Assembly (NCBI RefSeq): GCF_030695125.1
Contig: NZ_JAUYTP010000008.1
Location: 271,033-335,032 of the forward strand
Direction of reading: 5' to 3'
DNA from: Allobosea sp.
GTDB taxonomy: Bacteria; Pseudomonadota; Alphaproteobacteria; Rhizobiales; Beijerinckiaceae
Length of the DNA: 64,000 nt
Of the stretch, positions 27,201 to 35,334 are shown piece by piece (position 1 is the stretch's first letter; every line of letters begins with the position of its first letter). The notes under the pieces are model-generated. The model was not told where the DNA came from. It did not search any database and saw only the letters and a program-made list of their open reading frames with translations. The translations under genes were made by a program, and so were the position numbers.

Positions 27201-27690
27201 GGATGCGCCGGCGCGATTGCGGCTTGGCGGAGATGATCTCGGCGATCTGGCCCTGGCGCACGAGCGCCGGCGAGCGCGCGCCCGTCGCCGCATCGGCGAA
27301 GAGCAGCTGCACGTCGCGCGCGCGGACCTCCTTGCCGTTGACGCGGTAGGTCGAGCCTTCCTCCCGCTCGATCCGGCGGGTGACCTCGAGCACATCGGTC
27401 TCGTTGAAGGCGGCCGGCGCCTTGCGGTCGGCATTGTCGAGCGTCAGCGCGACCTCGGCCATGTTGCGGCCGGGGCGCTCGTTCGAGCCGGCGAAGATGA
27501 CGTCGTCCATCCCCGAGCCGCGCATATTCTTGAACGAGCTTTCGCCCATCACCCAGCGCAGCGCTTCGACGAGGTTGGACTTGCCGCAGCCATTGGGGCC
27601 GACGACGCCGGTCAGCCCCGGCTCGATCAGGAATTCCGTTGGCTCGACGAAGGTCTTGAAGCCGGTGAGCTTGAGGCGCGTCAGCTGCAT
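24235..27690 (-). CDS. smc: chromosome segregation ATPase SMC
   Basis: Full-length SMC, 1151 aa. Walker A GPNGCGKSN at residues 31-39, signature LLSGGEQALTAIAL and Walker B CVLDEVDAPLDD near the C-terminus, with two long Ala/Glu/Arg-rich coiled coils around a hinge (about 500-640, including GGGRWPAILDAV). It loads with ScpA/ScpB and compacts the origin region; neither partner gene is in the window. It follows a DsbA-like gene and DUF721, the usual rhizobial context. Confidence 0.97.
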   Translation of the reverse strand: MQLTRLKLTGFKTFVEPTEFLIEPGLTGVVGPNGCGKSNLVEALRWVMGESSFKNMRGSGMDDVIFAGSNERPGRNMAEVALTLDNADRKAPAAFNETDVLEVTRRIEREEGSTYRVNGKEVRARDVQLLFADAATGARSPALVRQGQIAEIISAKPQSRRRILEDAAGIAGLHSRRHEAELRLKGAEENLTRLEDVLGEIDGQIEALQRQARQASRYRSLAADIRRAEATLALISHHEARLQEAQAGQALDAAQRAVADQTGIQAEAAKRQAVAAHELPALRDGEAAAAAALVRLKRGLDELVAENRRAKQRMEELGRRLAELQGDLARQDSLARDASESLARLAQEDAALARDGEGAAGSAEAATATLTQAEAALAAAEAAHGAAQAALSELGARRGALERALRETQEREARAASERERLLRDQAALDAGSAAVPLDGLRGALAAAESAMREADAGAAAARTALATARERETQLRAPLAEADRLAQRLETEIRTLKKLLAPTGGGRWPAILDAVTVAKGFEIALGAALGDDLDAATDTAAPSHWHDTGPGADDPALPEGAQPLAAHVRGPAALRRRLAQIGVVARMDGPRLRAALQPGQRLVSREGDVWRWDGFTGAAEAPSPAARRLAEKNRLDDLEREAQAAQEAAEAARDALDAATRDARAAGQAEAAALEVARLARRTLDQSREQLAAAERKAAETAARRSALTEAIERLGRSIAEAAAQAATQAQAVAALPPSAELDSTLLTARVALGEQRIAASDARARVQTLSREAELRAQRRSAIATDMAAWRERAARSSQTADETRSRIETVAAEQRALQEAPDSFLTERRRLVAEIETAEAARRAAADRLAVGEAALAEADRQARIALDGLAGAREVRAAAEARRDAARQRVADVTRQIEDGLETGLDGLSAMAGLKAGDTPPEPDGVERRLSGLKAERERLGAVNLRAEDELTAIKAKREGLTAERDDLSEAIRRLRQAIGALNREGRERLLAAFEIVNAQFQRLFGVLFGGGTAELKLVDAEDPLDAGLEIFARPPGKKPQVMTLLSGGEQALTAIALIFAVFLTNPSPICVLDEVDAPLDDANVERYCNLLDEMARDTQTRFILITHNPITMARMDRLFGVTMAERGVSQMVSVDLATAERIREAV

Positions 27691-27719
27691 CGGCGCGCCC
27701 GGTCTTTGTGACCCTCCGC

Positions 27720-27819
27720 CGTCATCCCGGGCGATCGAAGATCGACCCGGGATCCATTCCGGAACGGTTCAGGCATGGATCCCGGATCGGCGCGGCTGCG
27801 CCGCTGGTCCGGGATGACC
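27720..27819. repeat. dispersed palindromic repeat, family A (copy 4)
   Basis: Begins CGTCATCCCGG and ends CCGGGATGACC, with inner blocks GGATCCATTCC and CATGGATCCCGG. Lies between the DsbA-like gene and smc. Confidence 0.75.
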
Positions 27820-27846
27820 GCGCGGATGGTTGGAGGCCAGCCGCCC

Positions 27847-28467
27847 TCAGCCCGCCAGGAGCGGCTCGAGGATCTTGTCGAATTCGGCCATCGAGAGCGC
27901 ACCTGAACGCTTCTGCCCGTTGATGAAGAAGGTCGGCGTGGAATCCACGCCGGCCTTGGCTCCACGATCCTTCACGACTGTGACGGCGTCATAGATATCC
28001 TGCCTTTTCAAGCAGGCTTCAAACGAATCCTGTGTGAAACCGGCCTGTTTGACCATGGTCGAGAGCGCGTCGACCGGCTTGTCGGTGAAAGCCCAGACCC
28101 GCTGCTGGGCGAACAGCAGATCGGTCATCGCGACATATTTGTCGTTGCCGTTGCAGCGCGCCAGCATGAAGCCGGCCGTCGCCAGCGGGTCGAGCGGGAA
28201 TTCGCGCAGCGTGAAGCGCACCTTGCCGGTGTCGATGTACTTCGCCTTCAGCGCCGGCCAGGTGTCCTTGTGGAAGGTCGCGCAATGGCCGCAGGTCAGC
28301 GAGGCGTACTCGATGATCGTGACCTTCGCGTCGGCCGAGCCGATCCAGACATCGCCGAGCGGGCCGGGCGTGGCCAGATCGGCCTGGGCCCGCGCGGCGG
28401 GCGCGCCCAGCATCGCGGTGGCCGCGAGCCCGGCTGTCGCCGTCAGAAGCTGTCGCCTGTTCGTCAT
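27847..28467 (-). CDS. DsbA-family thiol-disulfide oxidoreductase
   Basis: A 206-aa exported protein with a signal of about 28 residues (two-Arg start MTNRRQLL, ending ARAQA) and a thioredoxin fold with the active site C59-G-H-C62 (YASLTCGHCATFHKDTW) and the cis-Pro loop DSTPTFFING. It probably oxidises or isomerises envelope proteins. The MTNRRQ start suggests possible Tat export, but a strict SRRxFLK motif is absent. Confidence 0.92.
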   Translation of the reverse strand: MTNRRQLLTATAGLAATAMLGAPAARAQADLATPGPLGDVWIGSADAKVTIIEYASLTCGHCATFHKDTWPALKAKYIDTGKVRFTLREFPLDPLATAGFMLARCNGNDKYVAMTDLLFAQQRVWAFTDKPVDALSTMVKQAGFTQDSFEACLKRQDIYDAVTVVKDRGAKAGVDSTPTFFINGQKRSGALSMAEFDKILEPLLAG

Positions 28468-28592
28468 CGTCGCTGTTCCCGAGAAGTGCAGAGGTTTGGA
28501 AGTGCAGAGGCTTGAAAGCCGGCATGCGGTTGCGCGGACCATAGAGGCAGCGACGATTGTGGCAAGATCGTCACCGCGCAGGCGGCGCCCGC

Positions 28593-29090
28593 TCACGAAG
28601 CCGTGTCGATGGCGCGGCGCTTCGTGTTCTGGGCAACATGGACACCAAGTCGTGCCAGCGCCGCCCGCAGATCCGGATCCGCGATTCCGGCGACCTGCTC
28701 GCCCACGCGCGCCGCCAGCGCCGGGTCGGGCGGCGGTGGGGCACGCCGGGGCGCCGGCGCCTCGACCGGGCCCTGCTTGAGCACGAGCTTGCCGACCGCA
28801 CGCCAGCCGAGATGGGTGTTGACCCGCTCCAGAACGATCGGCGCGAGCTGCTGCATTTCGAGCGCGAACGCGCTTTCGACCCGCACCACCATCGTCGCCG
28901 GCTCGGAGGCTTCGCCCGGGGCGGGTCGGCGGCGCGGCCAGTCGATCTTCAGCGGCCGCGTCCGCGCCGCCAGGCGTTCGCCGACGATCTCCGGCCAGAG
29001 CGAGACCACGGCGCGCCCGGCAAAGCCCTGCGCGGCCAGCGCGGGCGCCAGCAGCGTGTCGATCAGATCGGCGAGGGGTTTGACGGCCAT
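28593..29090 (-). CDS. DUF721 (DciA-like) protein
   Basis: A 165-aa protein with the DUF721 domain in the first 100 residues (LADLIDTLLAPALAAQGF...LWPEIVGERLAARTRPLKI) and a Pro-rich linker. DciA in other bacteria is the ancestral loader of the replicative helicase; whether this rhizobial branch does the same is not shown. It is followed by the DsbA-like gene and smc on the same strand. Confidence 0.85.
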   Translation of the reverse strand: MAVKPLADLIDTLLAPALAAQGFAGRAVVSLWPEIVGERLAARTRPLKIDWPRRRPAPGEASEPATMVVRVESAFALEMQQLAPIVLERVNTHLGWRAVGKLVLKQGPVEAPAPRRAPPPPDPALAARVGEQVAGIADPDLRAALARLGVHVAQNTKRRAIDTAS

Positions 29091-29146
29091 GAGTCATTCT
29101 GGGGCGGCGGGGCAGGGGGCGCAAGCCGGCCGGTCCGCCCGCTTGG

Positions 29147-29635
29147 TCAGCCGGCGGCGCGCTCACGCCCGACCGAGAGCCGCTGCGGCGTCGCGCCCAG
29201 GCGCCCCGCCAGCGCATGGCCCTTGGGCAGGATCAGCCCCGGCCGCAGCCGGCGCGGCCCCAGCGACAGGCCCGCCCGCTCGCGCAGCGAGCCGGAGAGG
29301 CCGCGCAGCGGGATCAGCGCCGGCCGCTGCGGGGCGAGAATGAGATGGCGCTCGACCGCCTGCGCCCAATGCAGCTCCGGCACGTCGCCGGCTTCGAGCA
29401 GGAAGAGCCAGTCCCCGCGCGCCTGGGCGGCGCCGGCGAGCCAGCTTTCCGCACCGTCGGCCCGCAGATAGCTCGCGCCTGTCCCGTCGGCGAGGCGCTC
29501 GACATCGGCCGTCCCCACGCCGTCGATCACCACGGCATGGCCGAGGAAACCGTCGGCGACGGCCGGAATCAGGACGGAGAAGGTCGCGGCGAGCGCCTCA
29601 GTCGAACCAGCGACGCGTATGACCGCAGTGAGCAT
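29147..29635 (-). CDS. glycosyltransferase family 2-like short protein
   Basis: A 162-aa protein resembling the N-terminal Rossmann part of GT-A enzymes (MLTAVIRVAGSTEALAATFSVL, then ARGDWLFLLEAGDVPELHWAQAVE). The usual DxD metal motif is weak (LEAGD) and the acceptor half is missing, so it may be a truncated, non-catalytic copy or a regulator. The ATG at 29633-29635 is chosen over a TTG 17 codons upstream. Not linked to polysaccharide genes here. Confidence 0.6.
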   Translation of the reverse strand: MLTAVIRVAGSTEALAATFSVLIPAVADGFLGHAVVIDGVGTADVERLADGTGASYLRADGAESWLAGAAQARGDWLFLLEAGDVPELHWAQAVERHLILAPQRPALIPLRGLSGSLRERAGLSLGPRRLRPGLILPKGHALAGRLGATPQRLSVGRERAAG

Positions 29636-29761
29636 ACGCAAACCCATATGACGCAGCGCAGCATGTCGCAATCCTGTCACTTGCAATCTGTTCCCTTTAT
29701 GTTCACATAGATCGACACCGAATCCGCCGATTCCCGGCGAGGATCAGGCAGGTCCAGCGCC

Positions 29762-30952
29762 ATGCGCCAGAGCACACCCTCGTCGAGGCCGATTTCAGCG
29801 CAGCCGCTGAAGCAGCACGGCAGCCTGCCGATGGCGGTCTCGGCGCGTGTGGCGCCGGTCGAGCCGCTGGCCTATGCCGGCCACCGCATCGACCCCGAGC
29901 GTCGGCGTGGGCGCGGTGCGACGATCAATCCCGGCGGGCGCTACGAGGCGCAGCAACGCATCAGCGAGGATGATGGCTGGGGCTCGCTGGGCGAGCTCGA
30001 ACCCTTCAAGACCGAGGTCGCGGTCGAGAAGCCCCGGACGATCATCACGAAGAACGATTCCCCGGATATCTCCTTCGACCGCTCGATCAACCCCTATCGC
30101 GGCTGCGAGCATGGCTGCGTCTACTGCTTCGCGCGGCCGACCCATGCCTATCTCGGTTTGTCGCCGGGTCTCGATTTCGAGAGCAAGCTGACCGCCAAGC
30201 CCGACGCCGCGCTCCTGCTGGAGAAGGAATTGTCAGCGGCCTCCTACCAGCCGCGCACCATCGCGATCGGCACCAACACCGACGCCTACCAGCCAATCGA
30301 GAAGAAGCTGCGGATCATGCGCAGCATCCTCGAGGTGCTGGAGCGCTTCAACCACCCGGTCGGCATCGTCACCAAATCGGCGCTGGTTCAGCGCGACATC
30401 GACATCCTCGCGCCGATGGCGGCCAAGGGGCTGGCCAAGGTCGCGATCTCGCTGACGACGCTCGACCCCAAGGTCGCGCGCGGCATGGAGCCGCGCGCTG
30501 CCTCGCCCGCCAAGCGGCTGGAGACGATCAAGGCGCTGACGGATGCCGGCATCCCCGTCACTGTGCTGGTCGCCCCGATCATCCCGGCGATCAACGAGCA
30601 CGAGATCGAGCGGATTCTGGAAGCGGCGCAGGCGGCCGGCGCGCGCGAGGCCGGCTATGTCCTGCTGCGCCTGCCGCTGGAGGTGAAGGACCTCGTCCAG
30701 GACTGGCTCCTGACCCACCATCCCGACAAGCTGCGCCATGTCGTCTCGCTGATCCGCTCGACCCGCGACGGCAAGGATTACGACGCGGCCTGGGGCCAGC
30801 GGCAGGTGGGCTCGGGCCCTTACGCCTGGATGATCGGCCGGCGTTTCGAGATGGCGGCCGAGCGTTTCGGCTTCAACGGCGCGCGGACGCGGCTGCGCAG
30901 CGACCTGTTCGTGAAGCCGGAGAAGGATAAGGCGCAGTTGAGCCTGTTTTGA
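29762..30952 (+). CDS. PA0069-family radical SAM protein
   Basis: A 396-aa protein with the 4Fe-4S/SAM cysteines C115, C119 and C122 (PYRGCEHGCVYCFARPTH), followed by a TIM-barrel half (GTNTDAYQPIEKKL, PVTVLVAPIIPAINEHE). It belongs to the SplB-like Rv2578c/PA0069 group. The reaction is unknown; it is not a true spore photoproduct lyase, as it lacks that enzyme's extra domain. An ATG at 29831 is an alternative start. Confidence 0.9.
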   Translation: MRQSTPSSRPISAQPLKQHGSLPMAVSARVAPVEPLAYAGHRIDPERRRGRGATINPGGRYEAQQRISEDDGWGSLGELEPFKTEVAVEKPRTIITKNDSPDISFDRSINPYRGCEHGCVYCFARPTHAYLGLSPGLDFESKLTAKPDAALLLEKELSAASYQPRTIAIGTNTDAYQPIEKKLRIMRSILEVLERFNHPVGIVTKSALVQRDIDILAPMAAKGLAKVAISLTTLDPKVARGMEPRAASPAKRLETIKALTDAGIPVTVLVAPIIPAINEHEIERILEAAQAAGAREAGYVLLRLPLEVKDLVQDWLLTHHPDKLRHVVSLIRSTRDGKDYDAAWGQRQVGSGPYAWMIGRRFEMAAERFGFNGARTRLRSDLFVKPEKDKAQLSLF

Positions 30953-30976
30953 GCCGGTCGCTCGTGACGTTTGAGA

Positions 30977-31285
30977 TCAGGCCGCGACCTCCAGCGGCTG
31001 TGCCCGCTCGATGCGGGCGCGTTCCGCGGGCGAATGCAGCGTCTCCCAGAGATCGGTCCGTCGCTGCACATTGAGCCAGAACTCGGCGGAATTGCCGAAG
31101 ACGCGGGCGAGGATGAGCGCGGTGGCGGCCGTCAGGCCCCGGCGATCCCGGCAGAGTTCGTTGACATGCTTGCGGGGCACGCCCATCGCCTGGGCCAGCC
31201 GAATCTGCGTCAGCCCCAACGGCCGCATGAACTCCTCGACCAGGATTTCGCCGACCGTGGCGGGTTTGCGTTTCGTCGTCAGCAT
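30977..31285 (-). CDS. higA: HigA family antitoxin
   Basis: A 102-aa helix-turn-helix antitoxin (PATVGEILVEEFMRPLGLTQIRLAQAMGVPRKHVNELCRDRRG) beginning MLTTKRK at 31283-31285. The GEIL-EEFL-PLGLTQ pattern is the hallmark of the addiction-module HTH. It lies 7 nt downstream of the toxin gene, the reversed toxin-first order typical of higBA. Confidence 0.94.
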   Translation of the reverse strand: MLTTKRKPATVGEILVEEFMRPLGLTQIRLAQAMGVPRKHVNELCRDRRGLTAATALILARVFGNSAEFWLNVQRRTDLWETLHSPAERARIERAQPLEVAA

Positions 31286-31292
31286 GGGCCAC

Positions 31293-31589
31293 CTATCGAT
31301 AGCTGTGGTCGTCGAGATACAGGCCGCGCGCCTCGCCGCGGCGCCCGTCCCAGGCAAAGATCAGCCGCCACTGTTGGTTGACCCGGATGCTGTGCAGCCC
31401 ATCCAGCGCACCCCGCAGTTTCTCGAAATGGTTGCTCGGCGGCACGCGCAGATCAGAATCGGTCGCCGCGTCGTCGATCATCTGCAGTTTGCGGAACAGG
31501 CGCGCCTCGATCTCGGGCGGAATCTGTTTCGCGTGGACGTCATCGACGAAGAAGGCCCGCAGCCAGTCATCCCGAAAACTGACGATCAT
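31293..31589 (-). CDS. higB: HigB family mRNA-interferase toxin
   Basis: A 98-aa RelE-superfamily toxin with the HigB ending SIRVNQQWRLIFAWDGRRGEARGLYLDDHSYR. Members cleave mRNA on the ribosome. The pair lies between two core genes (radical SAM and rnhB), as an acquired module often does. An ATGAT/ATCAT palindrome sits 18 nt upstream. Confidence 0.94.
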   Translation of the reverse strand: MIVSFRDDWLRAFFVDDVHAKQIPPEIEARLFRKLQMIDDAATDSDLRVPPSNHFEKLRGALDGLHSIRVNQQWRLIFAWDGRRGEARGLYLDDHSYR

Positions 31590-31606
31590 GCCATTCTCCG
31601 CCTGAG

Positions 31607-31623
31607 ATGATGTACCATATCAT
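31607..31623. promoter_or_regulatory. candidate HigA operator
   Basis: ATGAT-gtaccat-ATCAT, a 5-bp inverted repeat with 7-nt spacing, 18 nt before higB. HigA proteins autoregulate from similar AT-rich palindromes. Confidence 0.45.
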
Positions 31624-31699
31624 GGGTCACATCTCAAGCCGTGACGACAGGGCTGACGCTCTTGTTGCGTGCGCCGCCTCTGCGGCATAAGCCCCGGCC

Positions 31700-32311
31700 A
31701 TGACCGCCACCTTTCATCGCGAGACCCACGCCATCGCCCGCGGGCTCTGGCCGCTCGCCGGGGTCGATGAGGTCGGGCGCGGGCCGCTGGCCGGGCCGGT
31801 GGTGGCGGCGGCCGTGATTCTCGATCCGCAGGCGGTGCCGGACGGGCTCGACGATTCGAAGAATCTGAGCGCGGCGCGGCGGGAGGAGCTGTTTGCGCTG
31901 ATCGCGCAATCGGCGCTCGCCATCGGCGTCGCCAGCGCGACCGCCGCCGAGATCGACGTCATCAACATCCGCCAGGCGACCCTGCTGGCGATGCGGCGCG
32001 CCGTGGCGGCGCTGGCGATCAGGCCCGTTTGTGTGCTGGTCGACGGCAATGATCCGCCCGTGCTGCCCTGCGCCTGCGAATCCGTTATCGGCGGCGATGC
32101 GCAGATCGCCTCGATCGCGGCGGCCTCGATCATCGCCAAGGTGACGCGTGACGCGATGATGGCGCGGCTGTGCGCGCGTTATCCGGCCTACGGCTTTTCC
32201 GCCCATGCCGGCTACGGCACGCCGCAGCATCGCGCCGCCCTGCTGGCGCAGGGCCCCTGTCCCGAGCACCGCTATTCCTTTGCGCCGGTGAAGGGCGTCT
32301 GGCGGCGGTAA
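31700..32311 (+). CDS. rnhB: ribonuclease HII
   Basis: Removes ribonucleotides from DNA and RNA primers. 203 aa, full length. The catalytic DE pair is D23-E24 in [21 protein letters not shown], with a further Asp in VLVDGND and DSKNLS-like [12 protein letters not shown]. The C-terminal [13 protein letters not shown] is a family mark. Followed by ccrM, as in many rhizobia. Confidence 0.97.
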   Translation: MTATFHRETHAIARGLWPLAGVDEVGRGPLAGPVVAAAVILDPQAVPDGLDDSKNLSAARREELFALIAQSALAIGVASATAAEIDVINIRQATLLAMRRAVAALAIRPVCVLVDGNDPPVLPCACESVIGGDAQIASIAAASIIAKVTRDAMMARLCARYPAYGFSAHAGYGTPQHRAALLAQGPCPEHRYSFAPVKGVWRR

Positions 32312-32330
32312 GCCGGCATCGGAACCACGC

Positions 32331-32370
32331 CGTCATCCCGGATCTCCGCTTCGCTTCGTCCGGGATGACC
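32331..32370. repeat. short palindromic repeat, family A (copy 5)
   Basis: A 40-nt minimal copy: CGTCATCCCGGATCTCCGC then GCTTCGTCCGGGATGACC. It could act as a rnhB terminator-like hairpin. Confidence 0.65.
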
Positions 32371-32396
32371 CGCGCGTGTTGCACGGGAGAGAGGCG

Positions 32397-32411
32397 TTAA
32401 CTCCGGATTAG
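32397..32411. promoter_or_regulatory. CtrA-like box upstream of ccrM
   Basis: TTAA-ctccgga-TTAG matches seven of eight bases of the CtrA consensus TTAA-N7-TTAA. It lies 142 nt before ccrM, whose Caulobacter homologue is under CtrA control late in the cell cycle. Confidence 0.5.
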
Positions 32412-32537
32412 CAATTCCCCATATCCGCCAAGGGGCTGGGCAATAACTGCAGCCCCAGAATGGGACGCATTTTTTTCGTCCCGGAAACGCGGCTTTTACC
32501 CTGACTGGCCAATATCGCGACTGTTCAAGTTGCGTAA

Positions 32538-33752
<1,215 letters not shown>

Positions 33753-33759
33753 GAACGGA

Positions 33760-34818
33760 TCAGGCGTCTGCGCGGCTCCTAATTCCCGCCGTCTCCAGAA
33801 CCTTCAGCATCACGCTGGAAAAGGGCTCCTCGCCCAGCGCCGCGAGCAGCGTGAACCGCATCCCCTCCGGAGCCTGCGTCCGCGCCGGCGCGCTCGCCCT
33901 GAACACCGTCAGCTCCAGCGGGAAATGCGTGAAGACATGGCGCACCGGGGGGCCAATCTGCTCCCAGCGCGTCACCACCGGCGCATCCTGCCAGGCGCCG
34001 TCCAGCTCGTAATCGGCGCGCCAGTCGCTCGTCGGCACCTCGGCCATGCCGCCGAGCAGCCCCTTGGGCGGGCGGGTGCGCAGCAGCAGCGCGCCGTCCT
34101 CGCGCTGCAGCACGAAGGCCGCGCCGAACCGCATCGCACCGGCCTTCTTGGCGGCCTTGCGGGGAAAGCTCTCCTGCGTTCCCGCCTGTCTCGCTTGGCA
34201 GGGCTCGCGCCAGGGGCACAGGCCACAAGCCGGGTTGCGCGGCGTGCAGATGGTGGCGCCGAGATCCATCAGCGCCTGCGCGAAATCGCCGGGCCTGTCC
34301 TGAGGCATCATCGCCAGCACGCGCTCGCGCACCAGCGGGCGCGCGCCTGGCAATTGCTCCTCGATCGCGAAGAGCCGCGTCATTACCCGCTCGACATTGC
34401 CGTCCACCGCCGCGGCCGGCCGGTTGAAGGCGATCGCCGCCACGGCGCCGGCCGTATAGGCGCCGATGCCGGGCAGGGCGCGCAGGCCTTCCTCGCTGTC
34501 GGGAAAGCGCCCGCCATGCTCGGCGACGACGGCGATGGCGCAGGCATGCAGGTTGCGGGCGCGGGAATAGTAGCCGAGCCCGGCCCAGGCCTGCATCACC
34601 TCTTCCGACGGCGCGGCGGCCAGCGCCGCCACCGTCGGAAAACGCGCCATGAAGCGCTCGAAATAGGGCTTCACGGCGGTAACCGTGGTCTGCTGCAGCA
34701 TGATCTCGGAGGCCCAGACCCGGTAGGGGTCGGCGCTCTCGCCGGGCCCGGCGCGCCAGGGCAGGGCCCGGCGGTGGCGGTCGTACCAGGCGAGGAGGTC
34801 GGCGGCTGCAGGGCTCAT
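33760..34818 (-). CDS. mutY: A/G-specific adenine glycosylase
   Basis: Removes A mispaired with 8-oxoG. 352 aa, full length. It has the helix-hairpin-helix (LPGIGAYTAGAVAAIAF) with the catalytic Asp after it (AAAVDGNVERV), the 4Fe-4S loop C-x6-C-x2-C-x5-C (CTPRNPACGLCPWREPC) and a C-terminal NUDIX-like recognition domain. It ends 7 nt from the ccrM stop. Confidence 0.97.
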   Translation of the reverse strand: MSPAAADLLAWYDRHRRALPWRAGPGESADPYRVWASEIMLQQTTVTAVKPYFERFMARFPTVAALAAAPSEEVMQAWAGLGYYSRARNLHACAIAVVAEHGGRFPDSEEGLRALPGIGAYTAGAVAAIAFNRPAAAVDGNVERVMTRLFAIEEQLPGARPLVRERVLAMMPQDRPGDFAQALMDLGATICTPRNPACGLCPWREPCQARQAGTQESFPRKAAKKAGAMRFGAAFVLQREDGALLLRTRPPKGLLGGMAEVPTSDWRADYELDGAWQDAPVVTRWEQIGPPVRHVFTHFPLELTVFRASAPARTQAPEGMRFTLLAALGEEPFSSVMLKVLETAGIRSRADA

Positions 34819-34868
34819 CGGCCGGGTCTATAGCCGCCCGGTGCGCGCCTGCAAGCGGCTGCCGCCGC

Positions 34869-35273
34869 TCAATCCTGTTTGGGTCGGTCGCGTGCGTGCT
34901 GCGAGGCCTCGGCCTGGGGCGCGAGCCAGTGTTCGCGCCGGATGGTCCAGAGCTCGTAGCCCGGTGCGATGGAACTCGGCCCGCCATCCAGCGTGCCGAG
35001 CTTGATCTCGATTTCGTCGGACCCCTCTTCCCAGCAAAACAGCGAGGATCCGCAGTGCGGGCAGAACCGGTCGCCCCCCGCGCGGCTCTGCCAGCAGGCG
35101 AGATCGCCCGACAGCGTCACGCTCGCCCGGGGCCAGACGCCGAAGAAGGAGAAGGCCGATCCCGACGACTTCCGGCAGCTCTCGCAATGACAGAGCCCGG
35201 TGCGGATCGGCTCGCCCTCGATCGCATAGCGGACCTGCCCGCAATTGCAGCCACCGGAGAGTGTCATCGCCAT
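34869..35273 (-). CDS. GFA-family zinc protein
   Basis: A 134-aa Gfa-fold protein with the paired zinc motifs CNCG (about residues 9-12), CHCESC (about 30-35) and CPHCGS (about 71-76). The family is named for a glutathione-dependent formaldehyde-activating enzyme, but most members have no shown activity. The ATG at 35271-35273 (MAMTLSGGCNCGQV) fits the family start; upstream codons show no similarity. Confidence 0.9.
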   Translation of the reverse strand: MAMTLSGGCNCGQVRYAIEGEPIRTGLCHCESCRKSSGSAFSFFGVWPRASVTLSGDLACWQSRAGGDRFCPHCGSSLFCWEEGSDEIEIKLGTLDGGPSSIAPGYELWTIRREHWLAPQAEASQHARDRPKQD

Positions 35274-35334
35274 CCTCGCACGCGATCGCCCATCGAGCAT
35301 CCTGCAATGAGGGTACACCCTTCGCCCGGGCTCG

